From assembly GCA_039679645.1 (NCBI GenBank), contig JBDKUO010000032.1:1-64000 (forward strand): a stretch of DNA of 64,000 nucleotides, written 5' to 3'. A program made the position numbers and the translations under genes. The notes under the pieces are model-generated. The model searched no databases and was not told the DNA's origin. It saw nothing but the letters and a program-made list of their open reading frames with translations. This document shows, piece by piece, positions 50,116-59,605 of the stretch; the first letter of the stretch is position 1, and every line of letters starts with the position of its first letter. The stretch is from Armatimonadota bacterium. GTDB lineage: Bacteria; Armatimonadota; UBA5829.

Positions 50116-51477
50116 TCACGCTGGGCCAATTTGCAAATGTATTGCCCGTCGCGTATGATGCGATATCTTTCCGATATCCGAACTTACAACCCCTGCTACC
50201 CACAGTATCTTTTCATCGTCTACGACAATAGCTGTTTTCGCCCGCTGTTGCCTTGGAATTTTCTTGTCGACAAATACATCCTGCAGCTTCTTGCTCTCCG
50301 CCATGCCCAGTGGTGTAATCCTGTCGCCCGGCCGGATGCTTCTGACTCTCAGAGCGCCTTTTATACTTACGCAGTCTATTATCGCCTCATCGCCCGGCAG
50401 TTTGGATATTATAGGCGTTTCCACGATTTCAGCTTTGATCGTGCTTGCTATCTCTGGGATATGTGTAATGCCCGGCACACACAGCTGCCTGTCGAAGCTC
50501 TCAATAGTCTCTCCAGCCTGCTCCAGTTCTATCCCAAAGCGTTCAGCTTGCCTGACGGCATATATACGGCCTGTCGGCAGAGTTATTTTGAAGTCCTCTT
50601 TAGTCCGCAGAGCATCCAGCACACGGTCTATCTGTTCAAGCGAGACGTCCTTCAAGTCACCTTTAAGCGATTCTATTTCAGACCGCAATATCTGCCTCTG
50701 TATTGCGACAGGAAGTTCAGCAAAAAGATCGACATCCCATGCATCTCGATAGACGAGCCCGACCTTAATATTGTCTGCTGACCGTGCGATAAAGTCGTTT
50801 GTGTCCGATGCGATATCAGCCAGCCTAACCAGCGCTGATCTTATCTGTGAGTTGTAGCCGGATTCGAGCAGCGGCAGCAGTTCATGCCTGATCCTGTTTC
50901 GCGAGTAGACTGTGTCCATATTTGTCTCATCCACTCGAAAAGGCAGTGTGTGCTCTTTGATATATTCTTCAATTTCGCGGCGGGTCGTGTGGAGCAGCGG
51001 CCTGACAATATTGCCTCTTATCGGTTTGATAGAGCTGATTCCGTCAATTCCCGCGCCTCTAATGATATTGAACAGAACAGACTCCGCGCGGTCATCAGCG
51101 TTATGACCTACTGCAATCTTATCAGCGTCCAACATTGCAGCAGTATCCTGCAAAAACTTATACCGAACAACACGCGCCACGTCTTCAAGGCATGTCTGCA
51201 TCTGTGTTTTGATACTGGGAATATCTACGCGCTTTGTTGTGCAATTCAGACCAAGTTTATATGCAAATTCTTTTACAAACTGCTCGTCAAGATCAGACGC
51301 CTCGCCTCTTATCCCATGATTAAGGTGAGCTACATGCAGACTGATGCCAAACTCTTCCGAGCGGGTGTGTAGTGAGTGGAGTAGGGCGATAGAATCCGGT
51401 CCACCGGAGACGGCGACAAGGACCTTATCACCCTTATCGAACATGTGATGATGCTTGGCGGCTGAGAGGATATCCAT
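50116..51477 (-). CDS. tilS: tRNA(Ile)-lysidine synthase
   Basis: 453 residues. The PP-loop AVSGGPDSIALLHSL is at about 20-34; VAHLNHGIRG, KIAVGHNADDRAES and RNRIRHELLPLLE define the N-type ATP pyrophosphatase core. A middle TilS domain and a C-terminal domain follow (SIRPGDRITPLGM, VDKKIPRQQR). It makes lysidine at C34 of tRNA-Ile(CAU) so that AUA is read as Ile. The last codons and stop fall next to a dispersed palindromic repeat (half copy at about 50100-50130). It follows the apgM-like gene by 19 bases. Confidence 0.94.
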   Translation of the reverse strand: MDILSAAKHHHMFDKGDKVLVAVSGGPDSIALLHSLHTRSEEFGISLHVAHLNHGIRGEASDLDEQFVKEFAYKLGLNCTTKRVDIPSIKTQMQTCLEDVARVVRYKFLQDTAAMLDADKIAVGHNADDRAESVLFNIIRGAGIDGISSIKPIRGNIVRPLLHTTRREIEEYIKEHTLPFRVDETNMDTVYSRNRIRHELLPLLESGYNSQIRSALVRLADIASDTNDFIARSADNIKVGLVYRDAWDVDLFAELPVAIQRQILRSEIESLKGDLKDVSLEQIDRVLDALRTKEDFKITLPTGRIYAVRQAERFGIELEQAGETIESFDRQLCVPGITHIPEIASTIKAEIVETPIISKLPGDEAIIDCVSIKGALRVRSIRPGDRITPLGMAESKKLQDVFVDKKIPRQQRAKTAIVVDDEKILWVAGVVSSDIGKISHHTRRAIHLQIGPA

Positions 51478-51496
51478 ATATCGGTTTTACCCTCGG

Positions 51497-52684
51497 CTAT
51501 TGTTCGAGAAGCATTTTCATCAAGTCAGGAGCAAAATTGACTTTCAGCTTGGTCTCATGCACGGCGCGCTCATCGAAGGGCAGGTTATTGGCCTCCGGCT
51601 TTGTTGAGTCGAACAGGATGAACGGCACGCTGTTTGATGAGTGCGAGCCGGTAGCTATAGGTGTCGGATGATCAGGCATCAGGAGAATGCGCGCATCCTC
51701 GCCGGACTTCTTGAGGCCGTTCAAGATGGTGCCCAATACCTTCTCATCGCACTCCTGAATAGCTTCTATCTTCTTATCTATATTGCTCTCATGTCCGGCC
51801 TCATCGGGCGCTTCAACATGCACCCAAACAAAGTCATACTTTTTGAGAGCCTCGACTGCATATTGACCCTTGCCCAGATAATTCGTGTCAACATATCCGG
51901 TAACCCCCGGCACATCGATCACATCAAGACCCACCATTCGGCCAAGTCCTTTGATAAGATCGACCGCTGCAACCACCGCGCCGGGCATTCCATACTGCTT
52001 AACAAAACTGGGGATCGCAGGCGGCCTACTCTCACCCCAGAACCAGATCATATTAGCGGGTAGTTGTCCCTCATCCTTGCGGCGTCTGTTGACCGGGTGG
52101 TTGTCGAGGATCTCAAACGAATCGAGTATCATCTGCCGCAGTTTCTGGTCACCGTCGCCTTCGGGCATATGCTCCAATATAGGCTCATCTATAATCTTAT
52201 AAGGAGCGGCGCAGTGCACTTCAGCAGAGCCGCCATGCCAGACCATTATATGTCTATAGCTGACGCCGGGGTAGAACTTGATGACATTCGTAGAAAGCTT
52301 TGCATCCACAGCCTGGATAAGCTCGTGAGCCTCCGGCGTGCTGATATGCCCGCCGCTGGACTCGATCATTTTAACGCCGTCAGTTGAGACCAGGTTGGTC
52401 CTGAACACAGCGTCGGAGGTCTCTACAGGGATACCGAGACTAGCGGCCTCGATTGCTCCGCGCCCGGTGTAATATGCCTTCGGGTCGAAGCCGAGAATTC
52501 CCATATTCGTGACATCGCTGCCGGGTGTCATGCCGGTTGGAGTCGTAATAGCAGCCCCGATCTGTCCGAGCCTTGCGATTTCGTCCATATTGGGCTTTTT
52601 AGCCGCCTGCATAGGTGTCTTGCCGTCAAGCTCCGCAAGCGGTTCATCAGCCATGCCATCGAATATAATTAGTAAATGTTTCAT
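51497..52684 (-). CDS. Cofactor-independent phosphoglycerate mutase family, probable homoserine kinase
   Basis: 395 residues of the alkaline-phosphatase superfamily: KHLLIIFDGMADEPL with the first metal Asp at residue 9, TGMTPGSDVTNMGILGFDP with the nucleophilic Ser region, VHVEAPDEAGHE and LMPDHPTPIATGSHSSN. The archaeal-type ApgM subgroup, when linked to threonine genes, has been proposed to supply missing homoserine kinase activity. Here it follows hom, thrC and purC on the same strand and no thrB is present, which favours that reading. True phosphoglycerate mutase remains possible. Confidence 0.85.
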   Translation of the reverse strand: MKHLLIIFDGMADEPLAELDGKTPMQAAKKPNMDEIARLGQIGAAITTPTGMTPGSDVTNMGILGFDPKAYYTGRGAIEAASLGIPVETSDAVFRTNLVSTDGVKMIESSGGHISTPEAHELIQAVDAKLSTNVIKFYPGVSYRHIMVWHGGSAEVHCAAPYKIIDEPILEHMPEGDGDQKLRQMILDSFEILDNHPVNRRRKDEGQLPANMIWFWGESRPPAIPSFVKQYGMPGAVVAAVDLIKGLGRMVGLDVIDVPGVTGYVDTNYLGKGQYAVEALKKYDFVWVHVEAPDEAGHESNIDKKIEAIQECDEKVLGTILNGLKKSGEDARILLMPDHPTPIATGSHSSNSVPFILFDSTKPEANNLPFDERAVHETKLKVNFAPDLMKMLLEQ

Positions 52685-52723
52685 GATAGGTTATGTGTTT
52701 GTGTGTTATGAGTTTTTTCGGAT

Positions 52724-52863
52724 GGTCCGGGATTTGAATCCCGGACCCTGTATGGGGGATTTTAATCCCCTTGAGTTGCTATCATTTAGGGACTAAAGTC
52801 CCTTATACATGCGTCGGGGATTCAAATCCCCGACGATCATGTAATAAACGATCATGTAATAAA
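52724..52863. repeat. Array of four hairpins plus a tandem 15-mer
   Basis: Perfect palindromes at 52724-52747, 52755-52770, 52788-52803 and 52812-52835 share a core GGGA[t/c]T..AA[a/t]TCCC but have different outer stems. They are followed by two copies of cgatcatgtaataaa (52834-52863). The array lies between purC and the apgM-like gene, so it would be transcribed in the operon. Confidence 0.8.
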
Positions 52864-52869
52864 TAATAA

Positions 52870-53802
52870 CTAAAGACTTTTGCCCGTAATTCGCCGATAA
52901 GCTTCGCGATATTTATCAGCAGTCTTCTCGACTATCTCCGCCGGCAGTTCCGGGCCCGGATAAGTCTGGTCCCAATCCAAAGTCAGCAGATAATCGCGCA
53001 CGAACTGTTTATCGAAGCTCGGCTGGCTCTTGCCTGGCGTATATGTCTTCGCGTCCCAGAACCTCGACGAATCGGGGGTCAGCACCTCATCTATCAATAT
53101 CAGACGTCCGTCCAGCATACCGAACTCAAACTTGGTGTCGCAAATTATAATTTCCTTACCGGCCGCATATTCTGACGCGCGCTTATAAACTCCGAGTGAA
53201 GCGGCTTCGAGTTGTCTGCCGAGGTCATTACCGACGATCTCACATGCCTTTTCCGCGCTGATATTTATGTCATGGCCGGTCGATTCTTTCGACGACGGCG
53301 TAAACACAGGCTCAGGCATTTTCTGCGACTCGACCATATTCGACGGCAGCGTCACGCCGTGGAGCACAATCGCATCGCCATTGCCCGATGCGGCTCGCAT
53401 TGCGGAATACTCTTTCCACGCCGAACCCGCCAGATAACCGCGCACTACACACTCAATGGGAGTCGGCGCTGCCTTGGCTGTTATCATCGAGCGCCCATTG
53501 AGCATCTCGCGATAATCTTCAGGGTTTGCGACGCTGGCCTTACCTATTCGAGCAAGTATATCGTTTATATCAGCCGAGATCAGATGATTTTCAATCAGGT
53601 CTTTGGTCAGGTCGAACCAGAAGAGAGACATCTGGGTGAGGACTCTGCCCTTATCGGGGATACCTGTCGGCAGCACGACATCAAAAGCAGAAAGCCTGTC
53701 GCTTGCGATCATCAGCAGGCTGTCGCCAAGATCATATATATCGCGCACCTTACCCGTGGCGTGCTTTTTGAGACCCTTGATATCGGTCGTCGTCACGATC
53801 AT
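52870..53802 (-). CDS. purC: SAICAR synthetase
   Basis: 310 residues; the longer, yeast/Gram-negative-like type of phosphoribosylaminoimidazole-succinocarboxamide synthase. ATP-binding GKVRDIYDLGDSLLMIASD is at about 17-35; ECVVRGYLAGSAWKEY, IICDTKFEFGM and IDEVLTPDSSRFW are family signatures. It condenses CAIR with aspartate in purine synthesis. Its ATG overlaps the thrC stop by four bases; use of aspartate-derived metabolites links the two only loosely. Confidence 0.95.
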   Translation of the reverse strand: MIVTTTDIKGLKKHATGKVRDIYDLGDSLLMIASDRLSAFDVVLPTGIPDKGRVLTQMSLFWFDLTKDLIENHLISADINDILARIGKASVANPEDYREMLNGRSMITAKAAPTPIECVVRGYLAGSAWKEYSAMRAASGNGDAIVLHGVTLPSNMVESQKMPEPVFTPSSKESTGHDINISAEKACEIVGNDLGRQLEAASLGVYKRASEYAAGKEIIICDTKFEFGMLDGRLILIDEVLTPDSSRFWDAKTYTPGKSQPSFDKQFVRDYLLTLDWDQTYPGPELPAEIVEKTADKYREAYRRITGKSL

Positions 53803-54887
53803 ACCAGCTTCATCTCCTTTGCCACCGCTTCAGTGTCCGCAGGCAGCTCGATGAACGCCGGGCAGATTTCCATAGCCCGCTTGGGGTCCTTCAGCCCATG
53901 GCCTGTGAGAATGCAGACTATCTCGCACTTCTGGGTAAAGAATCCTTCTTTCGCCTTCTTTATAATGCCTGCGACTGATGCGGCAGACGCAGGTTCGCAG
54001 AACACGCCTTCGGTTGCGGCCAAAAGCTTCTGAGCCTCAGTGATCTCTTCATCGGTGACCTTTTCGATCAGCCCACCGGACTCGTCTCTTGCAGCCTCTG
54101 CAAACTTCCAGCTTGCCGGGTTGCCTATTCGGATTGCAGTCGCAATCGTCTCCGGATTGGGGATCGGGTGACCCTCGACAATCGGAGCGGACTTCGCGGC
54201 CTGGAAGCCGAGCATCTTAGGCAGACGGTCGATAATTCCGGCCTCTTTATATGCCTTGTAACCCGCCCAATATGCCGTTATATTACCGGCGTTGCCCACA
54301 GGAATGGCATGATAGGTCGGCGGATGACCCAGATCGTCGCAAATCTCAAACGCGCCCGTCTTCTGACCCTCGATCCTGTATGGATTCAGAGAGTTGACCA
54401 GGGTGATCGGATACTTGTTGGTGATATCTTTAACGATATTGAGAGCATCATCAAAATTGCCGTCGACTGCTATGACCTTAGCCCCGTGCATCATCGACTG
54501 CGATACTTTACCCAGCGCAACCTCGCCCTTGGGCAAAATCACCGCGCACACAAGTCCTGCGCGCGCAGAATATGCGGCAGCCGACGCGGCGGTGTTGCCT
54601 GTGGATGCGCAGATTGTCGCTTTGCTTCCGGCTTCGACCGCTTTGGTTATGGCCATGGTCATACCGCGGTCCTTAAAGCTGCCTGTCGGGTTCATACCCT
54701 CGAACTTGACATACATCGTGATCTTGTCGCTGATCCGGGATGCCAGCCGGTCCACGCGGACCAAAGGCGTGTAGCCCTCGAGCAGCGAGACAATCGGCGT
54801 AGTCTCGGTTACAGGAAGGAACTCCCGATATCTTTCTATCAGCGGCAGGCGCTTAAAACAGGCTGTTTTGGGGTTGGTCATAACCAT
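53799..54887 (-). CDS. thrC: Threonine synthase
   Basis: 362 residues, fold-type II PLP enzyme. The PLP lysine is in NPTGSFKDRGM (about residue 73), the phosphate-binding CASTGNTAASAAAY follows, and the C-terminal CILTGHGLKDP is typical of the shorter (class 2) threonine synthases. It converts O-phosphohomoserine to threonine. The ATG at 54887 has ttggag upstream. Follows hom by 89 bases. Confidence 0.95.
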   Translation of the reverse strand: MVMTNPKTACFKRLPLIERYREFLPVTETTPIVSLLEGYTPLVRVDRLASRISDKITMYVKFEGMNPTGSFKDRGMTMAITKAVEAGSKATICASTGNTAASAAAYSARAGLVCAVILPKGEVALGKVSQSMMHGAKVIAVDGNFDDALNIVKDITNKYPITLVNSLNPYRIEGQKTGAFEICDDLGHPPTYHAIPVGNAGNITAYWAGYKAYKEAGIIDRLPKMLGFQAAKSAPIVEGHPIPNPETIATAIRIGNPASWKFAEAARDESGGLIEKVTDEEITEAQKLLAATEGVFCEPASAASVAGIIKKAKEGFFTQKCEIVCILTGHGLKDPKRAMEICPAFIELPADTEAVAKEMKLV

Positions 54888-54976
54888 GGTTTTGCTCCAA
54901 ATTATTTATAGCTATCTTTTGATCGTTGAGTCATCGCCTACGATCATACGATACACGATCAACGATCAAACGAATT

Positions 54977-56263
54977 TCATTCTTCGACTCTAATCCAACT
55001 GCATATCTCGGTCACGACCGGCAGATTGCGGATCGCTTCGAGCGCATCCGCCATATCGGGTTCTTTGGCGGTATGCGTGAGAATGACGATTTCAGCCTTC
55101 GCATCCGGCCTCGAATTCTGAATAACCGAAGATATGCTTACCTTATGATCTGCGAGCTTACTTGCGATAGACGCCAGCACTCTAGGCTTGTCTTTAGCAA
55201 GGATTCTCACATAGTTCTTGCAGCTCACGTGCTCCATACCCAGCATCTCGCGGTGCTCGTAGCATGTGCAGTGGAAGTGGGATGTCGAGCCGTCGTTTAT
55301 GTTTCTCGCGATGTCGATCACGTCTCCGACCACTGCGCTTCCCGCTGCAAGCGAACCTGCGCCTGGTCCATAGAACATCACTTCGCCCACGGCGTCGCCC
55401 TTCACCCAAATGGCGTTCATAACACCATTTACACTTGCCAGCGGGTGCTTTGCGGGCACGAAAGTGGGGTGCACGCGCGCCAGCATTCCGTGATCTTCCT
55501 GCTTTGCAATGCCCAGCAGCTTTATCACATATCCAAGCTGTTCGGCATAGTTCATATCCTCTGCAGAAATCTTTGTGATGCCCTCGCGGTAGACTTTCGA
55601 TACATCCATCCGGCTGGTAAATGCGATAGATGCAAGGATCGAAGTCTTGTATGCGGCATCGTTTCCTTCGATATCGGCAGTGGGGTCGGCTTCAGCGTAG
55701 CCCTTGGACTGAGCGTCCTTGAGCACGTCCGCGAAGTCAAGCCCTTCCTCGCGCATCTTTGTGAGTATATAATTCGTCGTCCCGTTAACTATTCCCTTGA
55801 CCTCAAGTATCTGGTTACCAGCAAGGCAGGCCTTAAGCGGGCGTATAATAGGTATTCCTCCGCCCACACTGGCCTCGAACATAAAGTCCAAACCCAGCTC
55901 GGCAGCCTTAGGCAGAATATCAACGCCTTCTTTAGCGATCAATTCTTTATTTGCAGTCGCCACGCTCTTGCCGTTTGCGAGCGCGCGCAGAATGAAGTCC
56001 TTTGCGGGATGGATTCCGCCTATTGTCTCGACTACGATATCGATCTCTGGGTCGTCAAGGAGTTCATTGGCATCTGTCGTCAGTACGGACTTGTCGACCT
56101 CAACTGGCCGAGGGGTTGTGATGTCAAGATCAGCGATTTTCTTCACGCAAATCCTGGACCCTACTTTTTGTGCGATGGAGTCTTGATTATCGAGTAGAAT
56201 CTTAACGGTCCCTGCCCCGACTATTCCAAAACCAATTACACCAACATTAATTACATCTTTCAC
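54977..56263 (-). CDS. hom: Homoserine dehydrogenase with ACT domain
   Basis: 428 residues from a GTG at 56263. The Rossmann motif GVIGFGIVGAGTVKIL is at about 8-23; ATANKELIAKEG, GGIPIIRPLKA, GIVNGTTNYILTKM and the catalytic region EADPTADIEGNDAAYK are conserved. A C-terminal ACT domain (about 350-428, VRILAKDKPRVLASIASKL) probably gives threonine feedback inhibition. It reduces aspartate semialdehyde to homoserine. It begins eight bases after accB. Confidence 0.96.
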   Translation of the reverse strand: MKDVINVGVIGFGIVGAGTVKILLDNQDSIAQKVGSRICVKKIADLDITTPRPVEVDKSVLTTDANELLDDPEIDIVVETIGGIHPAKDFILRALANGKSVATANKELIAKEGVDILPKAAELGLDFMFEASVGGGIPIIRPLKACLAGNQILEVKGIVNGTTNYILTKMREEGLDFADVLKDAQSKGYAEADPTADIEGNDAAYKTSILASIAFTSRMDVSKVYREGITKISAEDMNYAEQLGYVIKLLGIAKQEDHGMLARVHPTFVPAKHPLASVNGVMNAIWVKGDAVGEVMFYGPGAGSLAAGSAVVGDVIDIARNINDGSTSHFHCTCYEHREMLGMEHVSCKNYVRILAKDKPRVLASIASKLADHKVSISSVIQNSRPDAKAEIVILTHTAKEPDMADALEAIRNLPVVTEICSWIRVEE

Positions 56264-56271
56264 GGCTAAAT

Positions 56272-56757
56272 CTACTCCTCGCCGACTCTAACTCTTACCA
56301 ATACATCCCCTTCATGAACAAGTGTGCCATTTTCTATGGGGATATCGACCACCACTCCGGCGATCTCGCTTGGTATGGGGCTGAAGACTTTCATGGCTTC
56401 AATGAGACCGACTTCCGTGCCAACCTCGATGCTGTCGCCAACTTCAACAAAAAACGGCGCATCGGGCGATGGCGCTCTATAAAATACACCAACAAGCGGG
56501 GCGGTGATATCTACGATATTGCCCTCAAACTCCGCTTCTGCCTGCTCATGTTCTTCTTCCACATATTCTTCAACTTGCTCGGGCATCTCAGCGGGACCAG
56601 CCGCCTGCACGATCACAGGTGTCGCTTGCTTGGATGAAGTGCCCTTAACAGTGATCGAAAGACCGTCGGACTCGACTGTCAGCTCTTCAAGATTGTGCGA
56701 CTCGACCAGTTCAAGCAGTTTCTTGACCTGTGATACATCTATCTCAAGTTTCTCCAA
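56272..56757 (-). CDS. accB: Biotin carboxyl carrier protein of acetyl-CoA carboxylase
   Basis: A TTG start at 56757 (MEKLEIDVSQVKKLLELVE) with GGGAGGG just upstream is preferred over the ATG at 56775; 161 residues. The N-terminal helix and ELTVESDGLSITVKG strand are typical of AccB. An acidic Glu-rich linker (EQVEEYVEEEHEQAEAEFE) follows, then the biotinyl domain with the biotin lysine in VGLIEAMKVFSPIPSE. accC, its usual partner, is absent; instead hom follows directly. Confidence 0.9.
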   Translation of the reverse strand: MEKLEIDVSQVKKLLELVESHNLEELTVESDGLSITVKGTSSKQATPVIVQAAGPAEMPEQVEEYVEEEHEQAEAEFEGNIVDITAPLVGVFYRAPSPDAPFFVEVGDSIEVGTEVGLIEAMKVFSPIPSEIAGVVVDIPIENGTLVHEGDVLVRVRVGEE

Positions 56758-56991
56758 CCAAGCCCTCCCAAGCATAAACCAGCAAAAGGACGAAATCTAT
56801 CCGTCCTCCTGCATACCTCTCCGATGGGTCTATGATAGCATTCGATTTTATAGGGTGTCAAGGCAAATCGGAGCTTATGAGGACGTTCATGCAATTCTTG
56901 TCGCAGTTGGAAGGATATTCATATATAGAGCGCATAGAATACATAGGGCGGTTGCTGCCGTCTCAAAAAAAGAGAAGAGGTTTCGCACTCA

Positions 56992-58110
56992 ATGAATAAC
57001 AGAGAGCGCACACTTGCCGTTCTAAACTATCAGGACTATGATCGTCTTCCCCTAGTGCACTTTGGCTACTGGCATGAGACGCTTGCCAAATGGGCGGATG
57101 AGGGTCATATTACCCATGAAGAAGCGCCAAACTGGGGCGATGGCAACGATATAGACAAGGCTATCGCAAAGAAACTTGGCTTTGACTTTGACTGGGCTGT
57201 CAAAGTCGGCAGCTATACCGACATTACACCGACTTTTGAGAGAAAAGTAGTCGAGGAAATGCCGGACGGCTCTCGTAAGGTAGTTGATCCTCACGGAGTA
57301 ATAATTTTAGAAAAAGACGATGCAGGCTCGATTCCTATGGAGTTCGACCACCTTCTAAAAGGCAGAAAAGAGTGGGAGGAGTATTTCCTGCCCAGGTTGC
57401 AGTTTACGCCGGACCGAGTGTGGTTCGGTGAAAAAGAAAAAGCCATGCTTGAGGTCGAAAACCCTGCCGATATACGAGGAATACATGTAGGCAGTCTTTT
57501 CGGCATGATCCGCAACTGGCTCGGTCTGGAGGGTACGGCCTATCTTCAAGCCGACGACCCTGAGCTTTTCGACGAGATCATAAACACAGTCGGCGAGCTT
57601 TCCTACAAATGTGCTGAGGCTGCGCTAAAGATCTCAAATGCTCTGGACTATGCTCATTTCTGGGAAGATATCTGTTTCAAGAGCGGCCCGCTGATCAATC
57701 CTCGCGTCTTTGAGAAAAAGATAGGTCCGCACTATAAGCGCATTACCGACTTGCTGAATGCGAATGGAATCCACTTAGTCTCTCTAGACTGCGACGGCAA
57801 GATAGACGAGCTTGTCCCGATATGGCTCAAAAACGGCGTGAACACCATGTTCCCGATGGAGGTCGGCACATGGAATGCGAGTATCAAACCCTGGAGAGAG
57901 CAATACGGGCGCGAGCTGCGCGGCATAGGCGGAATGGACAAGAAAGTCTTCGCGTATGACTATGCTGCAATCGATGCCGAAATTGAGCGCCTTAAGCCTC
58001 TTGTCGCTCTTGGCGGTTATATCCCTTGTCCTGACCATAGGATTGCGCCTGACGCAAAGTGGGAAAACGTTCAATACTACTGCGAGAAGATGCGCAACGC
58101 CTTCGGATAG
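56992..58110 (+). CDS. Uroporphyrinogen decarboxylase-family protein
   Basis: 372 residues. It begins NNRERTLAVLNYQDYDRLPLVHFGYW, a variant of the URO-D N-terminus. The TIM-barrel signature regions FWEDICFKSGPLINPRVFEK, LVSLDCDGKIDELVPIWL and GIGGMDKKVFAYD are those of the methyltransferase/URO-D-like group widespread in anaerobes, not of true HemE, whose N-terminal Arg motif is missing. A methyl-group-transfer role is inferred; no corrinoid protein is encoded nearby. Confidence 0.8.
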   Translation: MNNRERTLAVLNYQDYDRLPLVHFGYWHETLAKWADEGHITHEEAPNWGDGNDIDKAIAKKLGFDFDWAVKVGSYTDITPTFERKVVEEMPDGSRKVVDPHGVIILEKDDAGSIPMEFDHLLKGRKEWEEYFLPRLQFTPDRVWFGEKEKAMLEVENPADIRGIHVGSLFGMIRNWLGLEGTAYLQADDPELFDEIINTVGELSYKCAEAALKISNALDYAHFWEDICFKSGPLINPRVFEKKIGPHYKRITDLLNANGIHLVSLDCDGKIDELVPIWLKNGVNTMFPMEVGTWNASIKPWREQYGRELRGIGGMDKKVFAYDYAAIDAEIERLKPLVALGGYIPCPDHRIAPDAKWENVQYYCEKMRNAFG

Positions 58111-58801
58111 TCAAAAGCTAGATAGTCATGAGGTTTGCTCGGGGCGCGACATTTGATCGCGCCTCTTGCTAAAGCTTACGCCATCCAGCCGAGGCCGCCT
58201 GTGCATTACAACAAGAAAGTAGTCCCTCAATTGTCAACTGCAATAAATACGCATTTGCGTAAAACGAACTGAGCGTGAAATTGGGATATTTGAGCGTGAG
58301 GAGTTCGTTTTTACGCATTATTCACGAAATGCTCTCGGAGCCCGGATTATGCGGGAAACGCATAATCCGGGTTAGCTGTTTTTATATATCTGTAATTCTT
58401 TCCTCTTACAATGATGCTTCGCGAGCGTATGCTCCGAAGCGCCTGCGTGATGCTTTGGGACATTCGTCCGCGACGCTGAAATTGTTCCTACATAATTATA
58501 AGACGGCTTCTAGGCCAAAATGTGGTTAACAGACCATGGTATTTCAACTAAATGTTGTTCACTATTTGTGAATCTGCCGGTTTGCGCCTTGTGGCAGGCA
58601 GCGAATTGACGCAAATATACGATGATAGTCTCTAAACATTCAAGATTGATATTGACAGCCTGGCTGCTTGTGGATAGAATGCAAGCAAGTTTGTTTTAGT
58701 GCTTGACTCTTTATTGTATTAGATGTGTTAGTTAGATGGTGGATATTTGTCGGCAGTGCGGAATCGGCTATTGACCGAAATCATGAATGAGGCAGATTTA
58801 T
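58111..58801. repeat. Structured intergenic region with possible recombinase remnant
   Basis: Hairpins: GGCGCGA...TCGCGCC near 58143-58166; a 15-bp stem 58256-58270 with 58302-58317 enclosing two copies of gagcgtga; and a perfect 13-bp stem CCCGGATTATGCG (58341-58353), loop ggaaa, CGCATAATCCGGG. A frame ending at 58529 encodes RDALGHSSATLKLFLHNY, which resembles the C-terminal LGHSS...Y box of tyrosine recombinases and may be a decayed fragment. No intact gene is present. Confidence 0.45.
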
Positions 58802-59494
58802 ATGTACATTCTATTCAGTCTTGTTGCACTTATCTTACTGTTACCGGCTTTGTGTTATCGTTTCGAGAGGCGAATGGTATGGCCATACAGCAGTCTGGGA
58901 GAATTGCCACTATACCCTGACACAACAGGCTACGGTAATCGTTGGATCAATGATGCATTGGAGGCCGGCTTTTGTTTTTTGGGTTGGGCATCTGATCTAA
59001 AGGGGAAGATGTATAAGATGAGTTATGCTATGCTGGTTTCTCGTGAGGGCGATTGCCTTGCAGTGATAGGGTTTGGTTATGTCTTGAATGTGCGTGTCCA
59101 AGGAACTACATTATATTGCCAAGCAACTAACGGTAACGTGTTTTACACTTCAGACAACCAAGCGTTAATAGAGATCGATTTATCACGAACATGGCACAGC
59201 CAATTAACGCAGGCATTTACTTTCTCAGACCTCCTGAAATATCATCGAAAGATTCTCAGCACTAGTGGCGCAGTAGTTCAGATGTTTACTGCTGGTCGAG
59301 AGATCGAGGAGATGAAAAGGCTCCGCGAGCAGCGTTATCAGTCATTATCTAAGATGGGATTGATAACTTATACCGATGCATTATGTGAATACTGGCATTA
59401 TACAACCTATGGGGCTATCAGGGTGGCGTTTGTGAACTATTGGATTGGCATGATGAGGAAATTGACTTTTGGACGTATGTTTAAGAGTGTTTAA
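58802..59494 (+). CDS. Unknown membrane-anchored protein
   Basis: The ATG at 58802 is chosen because GAGG lies nine bases upstream; 58787 is an alternative. 230 residues. An N-terminal membrane helix (YILFSLVALILLLPALCY) is followed by a mixed alpha/beta cytosolic or periplasmic part with no motif I recognise and a Lys/Arg-rich C-terminus (MMRKLTFGRMFKSV). It looks A/T-richer than neighbours, like the unknown protein at 26685. Confidence 0.6.
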   Translation: MYILFSLVALILLLPALCYRFERRMVWPYSSLGELPLYPDTTGYGNRWINDALEAGFCFLGWASDLKGKMYKMSYAMLVSREGDCLAVIGFGYVLNVRVQGTTLYCQATNGNVFYTSDNQALIEIDLSRTWHSQLTQAFTFSDLLKYHRKILSTSGAVVQMFTAGREIEEMKRLREQRYQSLSKMGLITYTDALCEYWHYTTYGAIRVAFVNYWIGMMRKLTFGRMFKSV

Positions 59495-59605
59495 TATCGA
59501 GACTAATGGTATTTGGGGCTGATTTATTTTGTAGCTTCGGACAGCAATGAAGAGTAGCCAACCAAATTACTATTATAGTATTTAGTCTTAAGTTCGGGCT
59601 TTAAG

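Noticed and set aside
50131-50781. 216-codon plus-strand frame
   Set aside because: It is antisense to tilS and has no recognisable domain.
52724-52863. Possible CRISPR array
   Set aside because: The units are palindromes with different stems and no equal-length spacers; no cas gene is in the window.
54926-56197. 423-codon open frame on the plus strand
   Set aside because: It is wholly antisense to hom, which has clear homology; the Cys/His/Arg-rich translation is typical of a shadow frame.
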